Shown here piece after piece: positions 16,353-24,977 of a stretch of 64,000 bases of DNA. A program made the position numbers and the translations under genes. A model generated the notes under the pieces. The model searched no databases, was not told where the DNA came from, and saw nothing but the letters and a program-made list of their open reading frames with translations. Location of the stretch: positions 1 to 64,000 of the forward strand of contig NZ_JAPJDL010000018.1 of NCBI RefSeq assembly GCF_026242055.1. The letters run 5' to 3'. The DNA comes from Lentzea sp. NEAU-D7 (lineage in GTDB: Bacteria; Actinomycetota; Actinomycetes; Mycobacteriales; Pseudonocardiaceae). Within the stretch, counting starts at the first letter, position 1. Each line of letters opens with the position of its first letter.

Positions 16353-17773
16353 AACTCACCCGCTGTCATCAGTAGAATCCTCAGGTCGAGCCACAACGAC
16401 CAATTCGCGATGTAGTAGTTGTCGTATCGAGACCTGTCGGCGATGGAAGTGTCACCTCGCAGACCGTGCACCTGGGCTAGTCCAGTCAAGCCGGTCGGAA
16501 CGCGATGGCGCGCCCAATATAGCTCGTGAATGGACGAAAACTCGCGAACGAAACCGGGACGCTCCGGACGCGGTCCGACAACGCACATGTCGCCGCGCAG
16601 CACGTTCCAGAGCTGGGGCAGTTCGTCGAGCGAGGTGCGGCGCAGGAACCGGCCGACCGGACCGACCCGGGAGTCCCCCACGACCGACCACTTCACCTGC
16701 GAGTCGTCCTCACCGGACTGCCGGACGCTGCGGATCTTGTAGAGGGTGAACGTGCGGTCGTCCATGCCGACGCGGACCTGCCGGAAGAACAGCGGGCGGC
16801 CGCTCTCGACCAGCACCGCGAGCGCGCACAGGCCGATGACCGGCGACAGCACGACCAGGGCGACCGCCGCCAGCACCAGGTCGGCCGCGCGCTTGATCCA
16901 CCAGGTGGGCCTGCTGGTCGGCGCGGTGCCGAGGCGCATCAGCGGGTAGCTGCGCAGCCGTTCGATGCCGGGGCCGTCGGGGTGCAGCTCGTACATGCGG
17001 GGCACGACGAGCGTCGAGCAGCCGAGCCGGTGCGCGGTGATCGCCGCGTCCACCAGCGGTGAGTCGCGGGTGTGCGAGAACGCGAGCACGACGGTGCCTG
17101 CCTTGAGCCGCACGATCGCGTCGGCCAGGTCGCCGTCGACCACCTCGAGCATCGGCGGCTGCCGGTCCGGATCAGGGCCGGAGTCGGCGAACGCGACGGG
17201 CCGCAGGCCGAACTGGGGGTGCTCCAGCATGGTCCGCGCGAGGGTCACGCCGACCTCGCCCGCGCCGACGATGATCGTGCGGTCGCAGCGGTCGAACCGG
17301 CGGCGGCACCACCGGCCGAACGCGAACACGCACCACCGCACCGGCTCGATGGCCAGCGCGAAGACGATCATCGCCCACTGCGCGCCGGCGAGGCCCGCCG
17401 GATCGGAACCGCTGGTCAGGCCGATGCCGGTCAGCAGCGCGAAGGCCAGCGCCGTGCTCGCCGCGGACCGGGGCAGGTCCTGCAGCCACGACAGCCACAG
17501 CCGCCGCCGGTAGAGCCGCCAGGCACCCCTGATCGTGATCACCGACGCCAGGACCGCGGCGCTCCAGCCCCAGCCGAGACCGCGCTGCGCGCACACCACG
17601 GCGAGCGTCACGGTGTCGGCGAGGACGAGCAGCACCGCGACCGCGTTCACCCGGCTGAGCACGTCGCGGCGCACCGAAGACGGCTTGAGGGGGCGCTGCG
17701 GCGGGCGTCCGGGATCTGCCTCGCGCGCGTGGGGTGGTCCAGCTGGAACGGCAACCGCCGAGAATCGCCTCAT
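16331..17773 (-). CDS. Polyprenyl-phosphate sugar-1-phosphate transferase (initiating enzyme)
   Basis: A 480-residue WcaJ/CpsE-type enzyme. Four or five N-terminal helices precede a CoA-binding-like domain (IIVGAGEVGVTLARTML) and a C-terminal bacterial sugar transferase domain starting KRAADLVLAAVALVVLSPVI. The catalytic region includes FFRQVRVGMDDRTFTLYKIRSV, then RRTSLDELPQLWNVLRGDMCVVGPRPE and GLTGLAQVHGLRG. It starts synthesis by transferring a sugar phosphate to undecaprenyl phosphate. Its gene is divergent from the GT2 gene, with a 240-bp AT-richer promoter region between them. Confidence 0.92.
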   Translation of the reverse strand: MRRFSAVAVPAGPPHAREADPGRPPQRPLKPSSVRRDVLSRVNAVAVLLVLADTVTLAVVCAQRGLGWGWSAAVLASVITIRGAWRLYRRRLWLSWLQDLPRSAASTALAFALLTGIGLTSGSDPAGLAGAQWAMIVFALAIEPVRWCVFAFGRWCRRRFDRCDRTIIVGAGEVGVTLARTMLEHPQFGLRPVAFADSGPDPDRQPPMLEVVDGDLADAIVRLKAGTVVLAFSHTRDSPLVDAAITAHRLGCSTLVVPRMYELHPDGPGIERLRSYPLMRLGTAPTSRPTWWIKRAADLVLAAVALVVLSPVIGLCALAVLVESGRPLFFRQVRVGMDDRTFTLYKIRSVRQSGEDDSQVKWSVVGDSRVGPVGRFLRRTSLDELPQLWNVLRGDMCVVGPRPERPGFVREFSSIHELYWARHRVPTGLTGLAQVHGLRGDTSIADRSRYDNYYIANWSLWLDLRILLMTAGELCCRRNR

Positions 17774-18013
17774 TGAAAGATCATCCGATCGAAGGAGTTG
17801 TGGCCGCAGGAGCGCACGAAAGGGTGAATGAACTCTGAGAAATCATCTCTTCGGGTATCAATATTCCCTCTTCGGTGTCCCACATGAACGCAGATGGTGA
17901 GGTTTCGACGTTGTTCCTGCCCTGAACTCACCCAGGGCCGCACTCAAAGCTTTAGCACGCCGTGTCAATAATTCACGCCATCAACCACGAGCCACCGAAG
18001 AGGGGGCGCCAGA

Positions 18014-18838
18014 GTGAGAGTCGACGAACACGGCATCCGGCATTCGGCCGGTGAACCGGTCGCAATCGTGCAGAAGCCGATTCGCACGTGCGGCGATGTG
18101 CACGTCGTCCTGCCCGCCTACAACGAGGCTGTGGCGCTGCCGTCCCTGCTGGCGCGCATCGCCGGCACCGACCTCGCCGACCGGATCACGGTGTGGGTGG
18201 TCGACGACGGGTCGTCGGACGGCACCGGTGAGAGCGCGACCGGTGTGCGCGGGCTCGACGTCCGCTTGGTGACCCACCCGGTCAACCTCGGACTCGGCCA
18301 GGCCGTCCAGTCAGGACTGCGGGCGGCGCTCGCGGAGGCCGCGCCCGAGCACGTGCTGATCGTCATGGACGCCGACGACACGCACGACCCAGGGGTGTTC
18401 CCCGCGATGCTGGCCGAGATCAAGGCGGGCGCGGACGTCGTGATCTGCTCCCGTTTCGTCGCGGGCGGCGACGACTCGACCGCGCCGCAGTGGCGCCGGC
18501 TGCTCTCGCGCGGCGCCCGCGTCGTGTTCGGCAAGGTGCTGCACTTCGACGGGGTCCGCGACTTCACCAGCGGCTTCCGCGCCTACCGGGTGAGCCTGCT
18601 GCGCCGCGCCACCGCGCACTGGGGCGAGCGCCTGGTCGAGGAACGCGGTTTCGCCTGCATGGTCGAGCTCCTGCTCAAGCTGCGGCACTGCGGGCCGATC
18701 GTCAGCGAGATCCCGCTGCACCTGCGCTACGACCGCAAGCCCGGCGCCAGCAAGCTCCGGCTCGGCCGCACGCTCAAGCAGTACCTGCTCCTGCTCACGC
18801 GTGACCGCCTCGCGCCCGTGCCGTTCCGGAAGCTCTGA
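18014..18838 (+). CDS. GT2-family glycosyltransferase (polyprenyl-phosphate hexose synthase type)
   Basis: A 274-residue inverting GT-A enzyme. Nucleotide-sugar motifs are VVLPAYNEAVALP, VWVVDDGSSDGT and the metal-binding MDADDTHD; later elements FTSGFRAYRVSLLRR and RKPGASKLR match dolichol-phosphate-mannose-synthase-like proteins. It starts at GTG 18014 with GAGGGGG upstream. It lacks the C-terminal membrane helices found in some relatives. Its product, a lipid-phosphate sugar, could feed the GT87 enzyme. The stop overlaps the start of the oxidoreductase gene by one base. Confidence 0.87.
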   Translation: MRVDEHGIRHSAGEPVAIVQKPIRTCGDVHVVLPAYNEAVALPSLLARIAGTDLADRITVWVVDDGSSDGTGESATGVRGLDVRLVTHPVNLGLGQAVQSGLRAALAEAAPEHVLIVMDADDTHDPGVFPAMLAEIKAGADVVICSRFVAGGDDSTAPQWRRLLSRGARVVFGKVLHFDGVRDFTSGFRAYRVSLLRRATAHWGERLVEERGFACMVELLLKLRHCGPIVSEIPLHLRYDRKPGASKLRLGRTLKQYLLLLTRDRLAPVPFRKL

Positions 18839-20172
18839 TGCCGCAGCGCGTCGTCGTGATCGGCGGGGGCATCTGCGGCCTCGCCACCGCGCACCGCCTC
18901 GCCCGCGAGGGCATGGCCGTGACGCTGCTGGAGGCGAGCGACCAGCTCGGCGGTCTCGGCACGTTCTTCACCTCGCGCGGCCGGTCGGTGGAACGCTTCT
19001 ACCACTGCGTGATGCCCACCGACACGGCGTTGCTGGAGCTGCTCGACGAGGTCGGCCTGCGCGAGAGCGTCGGCTGGAACCCCACCTCGATGGGCATGAT
19101 CGTCGAGGGCGAGCACCGCTCGTTCAACTCGGCGCTGGACCTGCTGGGGTTCCGGCCGCTGAGCCTCGTGAACCGGATCCGCTTCGGCGTGGTCTCGCTG
19201 CTGTTGCGCAGGCTGGGCAAGGGCAAGGACCTCGACGGCATGCGCACCGAGGACTGGCTGCGCGGCCTGTACGGCGACAAGATCTGGGAGCTGCTGCTCG
19301 CGCCGCTGTTCGGCGCGAAGTTCGGCGCCGCGTTCGGTGACGTGCCCGCGCTGTACGTGTGGCAACGCCTCGGCCGCGAGAGCAACGAGTCGGTGCGCGG
19401 TTATCCGGCCAGTGGCTACAAGAGCGTGATCGACGCGCTGAGGGCGTCCATCGAGGCGCACGGCGGAGAGGTCCGCACCTCGGCCCCGGTCGGGCGGCTC
19501 GAAGCCGGCGAGGACCGGGTGCTCGTCACGACGTACGACGGCGAGACGATCGAGGCGGACCACGCGGTCTCCACGGTCCCGCTGCCCGCGTTGCGGGCCA
19601 TCGCGGACCCCGATCTCGTGCCGCTGCTGCCGGACGTCCAGCTGCAGTACCAGGGTGTCGTCAACACGCTGTTCTTCCTGCGCAAGCCGCTGTCCGGGCA
19701 CTACTGGGCACCGGTGATCCGCTCGGGCACGGACTTCGACGGCGTGATCGAGATGACCCCGCTGACGGGCTCCGAGCGCTACGGCGACCGGCACCTCGTG
19801 TACGTCATGCACTACACCGACCGCGAGTCCGCGCTGTACCGCGAGGACTCCGAGAGCATCGCCCGCCGGTGGACCGAGCAGCTGCTGGGCCTCCACAAAG
19901 GACTGACGGCGGACGACGTCGACGAGGTGCGCGTGTTCAAGGCACCGTTCGTCGAACCCGTGTACCCGCTCGGGTACCTCACGAAGCGCCCGGCCGTCGA
20001 GGTGCCCGGCACGCGGCTGCTGCTCGCCACCACGGCCCACGTCTACCCCGACGTCACCAGCTGGAACTCGAGCGTCGAGCTCTCCCGCTCGGTGACGACC
20101 ACGCTCCTGCGCGACGTCAGGAGCTCCCCGACCCAGGAGAACAGCGCATGGTCAGCAGAATCGGCGCGGTGA
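18838..20172 (+). CDS. FAD-dependent amine-oxidase-fold oxidoreductase
   Basis: A 444-residue flavoprotein related to protoporphyrinogen oxidase/UDP-galactopyranose-mutase-like enzymes. The N-terminal dinucleotide fold is VVVIGGGICGLATAHRL followed by the acidic ribose-binding LLEASDQLGGLG. The C-terminal FAD segment has PGTRLLLATTAHVYP. It is directly downstream of the GT2 gene and overlaps the lysyl-oxidase-like gene by 25 bases. GT2 plus such an oxidoreductase recurs in polysaccharide loci, so oxidation or isomerisation of a lipid-linked sugar is plausible. The substrate is unknown. Confidence 0.82.
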   Translation: MPQRVVVIGGGICGLATAHRLAREGMAVTLLEASDQLGGLGTFFTSRGRSVERFYHCVMPTDTALLELLDEVGLRESVGWNPTSMGMIVEGEHRSFNSALDLLGFRPLSLVNRIRFGVVSLLLRRLGKGKDLDGMRTEDWLRGLYGDKIWELLLAPLFGAKFGAAFGDVPALYVWQRLGRESNESVRGYPASGYKSVIDALRASIEAHGGEVRTSAPVGRLEAGEDRVLVTTYDGETIEADHAVSTVPLPALRAIADPDLVPLLPDVQLQYQGVVNTLFFLRKPLSGHYWAPVIRSGTDFDGVIEMTPLTGSERYGDRHLVYVMHYTDRESALYREDSESIARRWTEQLLGLHKGLTADDVDEVRVFKAPFVEPVYPLGYLTKRPAVEVPGTRLLLATTAHVYPDVTSWNSSVELSRSVTTTLLRDVRSSPTQENSAWSAESAR

Positions 20173-21104
20173 TCGCGGCACTGACGTTCACCGCGGTCAA
20201 CCTCGTCTCCTCGCAGCACGTCCAGGCCGACCCCGCGCCGCTGCTGCCCGACCTCCGCCAGGCGCCCATCGGCTGCCCCGGCGGTCACGACGGCTCCCCG
20301 CTGCTGTGCCGCGCCTGGGACGTGTGCCTCGTCGAGGACGCCTCGGCACCCCGCGGCAAGTGCATGTTCCGCGGTGGCACCGCGCAGGCCGTGCGGCTGC
20401 GGTTCACCACGTCGATCGACAACGTGGGCGACGGCCCGTTGCTGCTGCACGCCCACCGCGACAGCACCGCCACGCCCACGATGGACGTGCGCCAGGCGAT
20501 CCAGTCCGGAGTGGACGGTTCGATCGCCGGGTCGTACAACGAGGCGCGCCGCGAGACCAGGTCCAGCGCCTACTACGAGCCCGCTCCCACGCACACGCAC
20601 TGGCACCTGCTCAACTTCGAGTACTTCCAGCTGCGCGCGCCGGACGGCAAGGTCGTCGTGACGGACCGCAAGAACGGTTTCTGCATCGGCGACCGCTACA
20701 CGGTGTCCGACGACCTCCCGCGCCGCCCGTCGAACCCGGAGAGTCCGGAGGGCAAGCTCGCGCAGCGCCTGGACGGCCACATGTGCGAGCACCACAACCC
20801 GTCCGCTTTGGACGTGATGTTCGGCATCTCGGTCGGTTCCGGCGACGACTACAAGTACGACGTCGACTTCCAGTGGCTCGACCTGACCCACGTGAAGTCC
20901 GGTGTGTACGACGTCGTGAACGTCGTGAACTCCGACCGCGCGCTGCTGGAGAAGAACTACGACAACAACGCGTCGTCGATCGCGATCTCCGTGCAGTGGC
21001 CCGACAACGCGGTGAATCCGCCCAGCACGATCGAACAGGCGCCGTCGGTGCGCATGATCCGCAGCTGTCCCGGGAAAGCGCGGTGCGCCAAGCCGGGCAG
21101 CTGA
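20148..21104 (+). CDS. Secreted lysyl-oxidase-like copper protein
   Basis: A 318-residue exported protein. An N-terminal hydrophobic signal (IGAVIAALTFTAVNLV) precedes a mature domain of the lysyl oxidase family. The copper-binding histidine cluster is PTHTHWHLLNFEYFQL, and cysteines are spaced through the domain (IGCPGG, LLCRAWDVCL, CMFRG, NGFCIGD, MCEHH). The start at ATG 20148 follows CAGGAGA. Family members oxidise primary amines to aldehydes for crosslinking. At the end of a polysaccharide operon it could crosslink surface proteins or amino-sugar polymer. A candidate quinone-forming Tyr is not certain from sequence alone. Confidence 0.8.
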   Translation: MVSRIGAVIAALTFTAVNLVSSQHVQADPAPLLPDLRQAPIGCPGGHDGSPLLCRAWDVCLVEDASAPRGKCMFRGGTAQAVRLRFTTSIDNVGDGPLLLHAHRDSTATPTMDVRQAIQSGVDGSIAGSYNEARRETRSSAYYEPAPTHTHWHLLNFEYFQLRAPDGKVVVTDRKNGFCIGDRYTVSDDLPRRPSNPESPEGKLAQRLDGHMCEHHNPSALDVMFGISVGSGDDYKYDVDFQWLDLTHVKSGVYDVVNVVNSDRALLEKNYDNNASSIAISVQWPDNAVNPPSTIEQAPSVRMIRSCPGKARCAKPGS

Positions 21105-21126
21105 GCAGTTTCCCGACAAGCCCCGA

Positions 21127-21163
21127 ACGGGGGTGTCCGCCTCGCGGGCACCCCCGTTTCTTT
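21127..21163 (+). terminator. Rho-independent terminator after the lysyl-oxidase-like gene
   Basis: A 9-bp stem ACGGGGGTG / CACCCCCGT (21127-21135 with 21149-21157) with a 13-nt loop is followed by TTCTTTT. It closes the plus-strand transcript 22 bases after the stop codon. Confidence 0.88.
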
Positions 21164-21477
21164 TGTACCGGGACAAACGGACTTGATGCGGGCGCTTTAC
21201 CACGCAGGCCGCTAATGGCACAAATCTTACTCTGCGACACCATTAGCGTCCGCGCATAGCACACCCGTACTCGCAGACGCAATTGCCCGGGAGAACAGTC
21301 AAAACGGTCAAGTCAATAGACCGAGTGGTGCAATCTTCATCACAGTCCAGAGTGTCGCACGCAACCCCCTTGGCTCTTGACCTGGGCATGTGGCTGGTTG
21401 AGAGAATTCACTTCGCGATTCCACCCCGTCAGGATTGCGACCCGAGCTGATTCCCGGCCGATCAGGAGTGCCCCATC
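21164..21477 (+). promoter_or_regulatory. Intergenic leader of the prenylindole operon
   Basis: A 314-bp stretch without a gene, more AT-rich than its surroundings. It holds a 9-bp inverted repeat CGCTAATGG / CCATTAGCG (21210-21218 and 21240-21248, 21-nt spacer). There is a weak promoter candidate with TTGACC at 21377 and GAGAAT at 21402, at a long spacing. AGGAG before the TTG at 21478 is the ribosome site. Confidence 0.4.
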
Positions 21478-22572
21478 TTGAGCGCGCCAGCCGTCTCGCT
21501 GCACGATTTCGCCATTGGCCAACTACGCAACCTCCTGCGCGCCGTCGGTTTAGCGGACTCCGCTAATACGGCGACAAAACTGCTGGGTGAGGCATTAGGC
21601 CCCGGCTGCCGGGCACCCCTCTCCGCAGTTCCCCGATGGCCTTCGCTCGTCGCCGACGACCACTCTCCCGTGGAATTCTCGGTGGCTTTGGCCCAAAACG
21701 AACGGCCCGCCGTTCGCATGATCGTCGAGTCGCTCGCCGAGCAGCCGGACAGACAGGCCAACCTGACCGCCGCGCTCGGCGTGCTGGACCGGCTCGCGGA
21801 CCGGTACGATCTGAGGCTCGGGCAGTTCGACCGGGTGCGCGACCTGTTCCTGCCGGACGCCCCGCAGGGCGCGTTCGCGTTCTGGTACTCGCTGATCGTC
21901 CAGCCCTCGGGCGCGCCGGCCGTCAAGGTCTACCTCAACCCCGAGGCGCGCGGCCGGGAGAGCGCGACCGGACTGGTCGCGGAGGCACTCGCCCGCCTCG
22001 GCCTCGACTCGGCCTTCCCCGTCGTCGCCGAGCACGGCCTGCGGCGCGAGGGGCTGGACCGGTTCTCCTTCTTCGCCCTCGACCTGACGGACGAGAACCG
22101 GGCACGGGTGAAGACCTACGTGTCGCACGACGACGCGATGATCACGGACGTGGCGCGGGCCGCGGCGGCCACCCCGGACGTCGACCCGGCACTCCTGACG
22201 GACGTCTGCGAGATCGCCCGCGGCGGCACGGGACCGTTCAGCGGGCGCCCGCTGATGTCGAGCTACACGTTCCTCTCCGGCGACACCGACCGGCCCAGCG
22301 GCTACTCCCTCTACATCCCGGTGCGGGACTACGTGCAGGACGACCTGGGGGCGTGCGAACGCGTGCTGGCGATCATGGCGAGGTGCGGGCTCGACACCAC
22401 GCCGTTCGTCATGGCTCTCGCGAGCCTCGTGCGGAGACCGCTCGGCGACGGCGTGGGGCTGATCGCCCACGTGTCCCTGCGCCTGGGCCTGCCGAAGCCC
22501 GGAGTCTCGGTCTACCTGTCCTCCGAGGCCTACGACGTCACGCCACCCCGCACCACCGCACTATCCGCTTAA
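21478..22572 (+). CDS. Indole prenyltransferase of the DMATS (ABBA fold) family
   Basis: A 364-residue aromatic prenyltransferase related to tryptophan dimethylallyltransferases. Supporting regions are RPAVRMIVESL near the N-terminus, a middle WYSLIVQPSGAPAVKVYLNPEARG, RFSFFALDLTDENRARVKTYVSH and the C-terminal GLIAHVSLRLG with PGVSVYLSSEAYDV. These alternating strands with Lys/Tyr diphosphate-binding residues are typical of the family. Translation starts at TTG 21478 with AGGAG upstream. Codons 25 and 40 are TTA, rare in this genome, suggesting control by the TTA-reading tRNA. The tryptophanase gene follows 24 bases later, so the substrate is probably indole or tryptophan; regiochemistry is unknown. 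Confidence 0.85.
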   Translation: MSAPAVSLHDFAIGQLRNLLRAVGLADSANTATKLLGEALGPGCRAPLSAVPRWPSLVADDHSPVEFSVALAQNERPAVRMIVESLAEQPDRQANLTAALGVLDRLADRYDLRLGQFDRVRDLFLPDAPQGAFAFWYSLIVQPSGAPAVKVYLNPEARGRESATGLVAEALARLGLDSAFPVVAEHGLRREGLDRFSFFALDLTDENRARVKTYVSHDDAMITDVARAAAATPDVDPALLTDVCEIARGGTGPFSGRPLMSSYTFLSGDTDRPSGYSLYIPVRDYVQDDLGACERVLAIMARCGLDTTPFVMALASLVRRPLGDGVGLIAHVSLRLGLPKPGVSVYLSSEAYDVTPPRTTALSA

Positions 22573-22596
22573 CGCTGCACCAGGAAGGCCACCGCC

Positions 22597-23958
22597 GTGG
22601 AGCCGTACCGCATCAAGGTCGTCGAGCCCATTCCCATCACCACCCGCGACTACCGGGAACGCCGCTACGCCGAGGCCGGGTACAACCAGTTCAACCTCAC
22701 GGCGGAGGACGTCACGATCGACCTGCTGAGCGACTCCGGCACCGGCGCGCTGTCCGCGGAGCAGCAGGCCGCCGGCATGCGCGGTGACGAGACCTACGCG
22801 GGGTCGCGCTCCTGGTTCAGGTTCCGCGAGGTGGCCGAGGAGCTCACGGGCTACGAGCACATCCTCCCCGTGCACCAGGGCCGGGCGGCGGAACGCATCC
22901 TGTTCAGCGCCTTGCTGAAGCCGGGACAGATCTCGGTCAGCAACACGCACTTCGACACCACCCGTGCGAACGTCGAACTGGCGGGCGGCGTGGTGCGGGA
23001 CCTCCCCTCGCCGGCCTTCGCGGACCTCGACAGCGACGAGCCGTTCAAGGGCGACATCGACCTCGTCGCGCTCGAGGAACTGCTGGAGGGTCCCGAGGAC
23101 GTCGGTCTGGTGCTCATGACGATCACCAACAACGGCGGCGGCGGGCAGCCGGTGTCGATCGCGAACCTCAAGGCCGTGCGGAAGCTGTGCCGCAGGCACG
23201 GCGTGCCGTTCATCCTCGACGCGGCCCGGTTCGCCGAGAACGCGTGGCTCGTGACGCAGCGGGAGGAGAAGTACCGCGACCACAGCCCGCGTGAGATCGC
23301 GCAGAAGGCGTTCCGGCTCGCCGACGGCTGCGTGCTGAGCCTCAAGAAGGACGGCATCGTCCACATCGGAGGGATGCTCGCGCTGCGGGACGGCGAGCTG
23401 GCCAAGCGGTGCGAGCTCCTGCTGATCGCCACCGAGGGGTTCAGCACCTACGGCGGGCTGTCCGGCCGCGACCTCGACATGTGCGCGCAGGGCCTGGTCG
23501 AGGTCACCGATCCGCTGTACCTGCGCGAGCGGGCCGAGGCCACCGCGTACCTCGCCGACTGCGCGCGGGAGGCCGGTGTGGACAGTGTGCGGCCCGCGGG
23601 CGTGCACGCGGTCTACCTCAACGCGGCCAGGCTGCTGCCGCACATCCCGCCCAGCCGCTTCACCGGCCACGCGCTCGCGTCGGAGCTCTACCTCGCGGGC
23701 GGGATCCGGTGTGCCGAGGTCGGTTCGCTCTACCTCGGCGACATCGACCCGTCCGGCGACCTGATCACGCCCGCGCCGTTCGAGCTGGTGCGGCTCGCGA
23801 TCCCGCGCCGCGTGTACACGCGCAGCCACCTGGAGTACGTGGCGGAGACGCTCGCGTCCATCGCGAAGCGGCCCGAGCGGGTGCCCGGCTACCGGCTCAC
23901 CGAGGTGCCGCCGATCCTGCGGCCGTTCCGGTGCCGGCTGGAGCAGGTCCGGCCGTAG
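22597..23958 (+). CDS. tnaA: Tryptophanase (tryptophan indole-lyase)
   Basis: A 453-residue PLP enzyme of the beta-eliminating lyase family, cleaving tryptophan to indole, pyruvate and ammonia. Markers are YNQFNLTAEDVTIDLLSDSG near the N-terminus, HQGRAAERILF, NTHFDTTRANVE, the PLP-lysine region VLSLKKDGIVHIGG and RLAIPRRVYT near the end. Tyrosine phenol-lyase is the close alternative, but the adjoining indole prenyltransferase favours tryptophan. It starts at GTG 22597 with AGGAAGG upstream. A strong hairpin follows the stop. The pair forms a minimal prenylindole pathway; no flavin monooxygenase gene is adjacent. Confidence 0.88.
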   Translation: MEPYRIKVVEPIPITTRDYRERRYAEAGYNQFNLTAEDVTIDLLSDSGTGALSAEQQAAGMRGDETYAGSRSWFRFREVAEELTGYEHILPVHQGRAAERILFSALLKPGQISVSNTHFDTTRANVELAGGVVRDLPSPAFADLDSDEPFKGDIDLVALEELLEGPEDVGLVLMTITNNGGGGQPVSIANLKAVRKLCRRHGVPFILDAARFAENAWLVTQREEKYRDHSPREIAQKAFRLADGCVLSLKKDGIVHIGGMLALRDGELAKRCELLLIATEGFSTYGGLSGRDLDMCAQGLVEVTDPLYLRERAEATAYLADCAREAGVDSVRPAGVHAVYLNAARLLPHIPPSRFTGHALASELYLAGGIRCAEVGSLYLGDIDPSGDLITPAPFELVRLAIPRRVYTRSHLEYVAETLASIAKRPERVPGYRLTEVPPILRPFRCRLEQVRP

Positions 23959-23964
23959 GACGAG

Positions 23965-23999
23965 CTGAAGCCCTTGGCGCACGGCACCAAGGGCTTCAG
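23965..23999. terminator. Hairpin between convergent tryptophanase and conservon genes
   Basis: A 13-bp perfect stem CTGAAGCCCTTGG / CCAAGGGCTTCAG with a 9-nt loop starts seven bases after the tryptophanase stop and ends 11 bases before the convergent GTPase stop. It is likely a bidirectional terminator, without a U-tract. Confidence 0.82.
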
Positions 24000-24010
24000 G
24001 AACAGCGGGG

Positions 24011-24619
24011 TCAGGCCATCACGTCGAGGCGGTTCATCGCGTGCTCGATCACGCGGACCAGCACCGCCTTGCACGACTCGCGGTCGCGGGCGTCGCACAG
24101 CACCAGCGGCACCGTGTCCGCGACGTCGAGCGCCGCGCGCATCTCCTCCGCCGTGTAGGAGTGGCTGCCCTGGAAGCAGTTCACCGCCACGACGAACGGG
24201 ATGCCCCTGCGCTCGAAGAAGTCGATCGCGCCGAAGCCCGCGTCGAGCCTGCGGGTGTCGACCAGGACGACGGCGCCGATCGAGCCGATCGCGAGCTCGT
24301 CCCACAGGAACCAGAAGCGGTCCTGGCCCGGTGTGCCGAACAGGTAGAGGACCAGCTCGGGGTTGATCGTGATGCGGCCGAAGTCCAGCGCGACCGTCGT
24401 GGTGGTCTTGCCCTCGACGCCGTAGAGGTCGTCGATCTCCTCGCCTGCCTCGGTGAGCAGTTCCTCGGTCCGCAGCGGGGTGATCTCGCTGACCGCGCCG
24501 ACCATCGTCGTCTTGCCGACGCCGAAACCACCGGCGACGACGATCTTGACCGACGAGGGCACGAGGACTTCTTCCCCGCCCTGCCCGGAATCGGGCCGAT
24601 CAGATTGCACGGACACCAT
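24011..24619 (-). CDS. cvnD: Conservon small GTPase (CvnD)
   Basis: A 202-residue Ras-like GTP-binding protein. Motifs are the P-loop VAGGFGVGKTTMV, a conserved KTTTTVALDFG switch region, LFGTPGQDRFWFL (DxxG equivalent) and the base-recognition region VAVNCFQG. It is the last gene of a four-gene operon with sensor-like, roadblock and DUF742 partners. In such conservons the GTPase and roadblock proteins associate with the membrane sensor in a G-protein-like complex affecting development and metabolism. The start overlaps the DUF742 gene by 20 bases. Confidence 0.93.
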   Translation of the reverse strand: MVSVQSDRPDSGQGGEEVLVPSSVKIVVAGGFGVGKTTMVGAVSEITPLRTEELLTEAGEEIDDLYGVEGKTTTTVALDFGRITINPELVLYLFGTPGQDRFWFLWDELAIGSIGAVVLVDTRRLDAGFGAIDFFERRGIPFVVAVNCFQGSHSYTAEEMRAALDVADTVPLVLCDARDRESCKAVLVRVIEHAMNRLDVMA

Positions 24620-24977
24620 CGAGCACCTTCTGGAGTAGGTTCATGTCGACCGGGGTCACCGTGGTGGCCGGGCCGCTGGTGATGACGTCACCGCGCTGGA
24701 TGAGGTCGCTCAGGAGCACCTTCACCACGACCAGCGGCGCGTGCAGGTAGGCGGCGACCTCGGCGACGGAAAGCGGCTTCCGGCAGAGCTTGATGATCTC
24801 CAAGTGCTCCACCGACAGCGTGGCCTGGTCCGTCGTCGTGCGCAGCGCCCGGACCTGGGTGGTCAGGGTCAGGTCCTCGCCCGCGGGCTTGGGCCTGGTG
24901 CGGCCGCTCACCATCGCGTACGGGCGGACCATGGGGCCCGCCGCCTCGTCGTACCACCAGTCCGAGGAGTTGCTCAT
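24600..24977 (-). CDS. cvnC: DUF742 conservon protein (CvnC)
   Basis: A 125-residue winged-helix-like protein with the family signatures MVRPYAMVSGRTRP near the N-terminus, LTTQVRAL, EHLEIIKLCRKPLSVAEVAAYL and VKVLLSDLIQRGDV. It is coupled to the roadblock gene by an ATGA overlap. In known conservons this subunit may link the sensor complex to DNA or to the GTPase; no enzymatic motif is present. Confidence 0.92.
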   Translation of the reverse strand: MSNSSDWWYDEAAGPMVRPYAMVSGRTRPKPAGEDLTLTTQVRALRTTTDQATLSVEHLEIIKLCRKPLSVAEVAAYLHAPLVVVKVLLSDLIQRGDVITSGPATTVTPVDMNLLQKVLDGVRAI

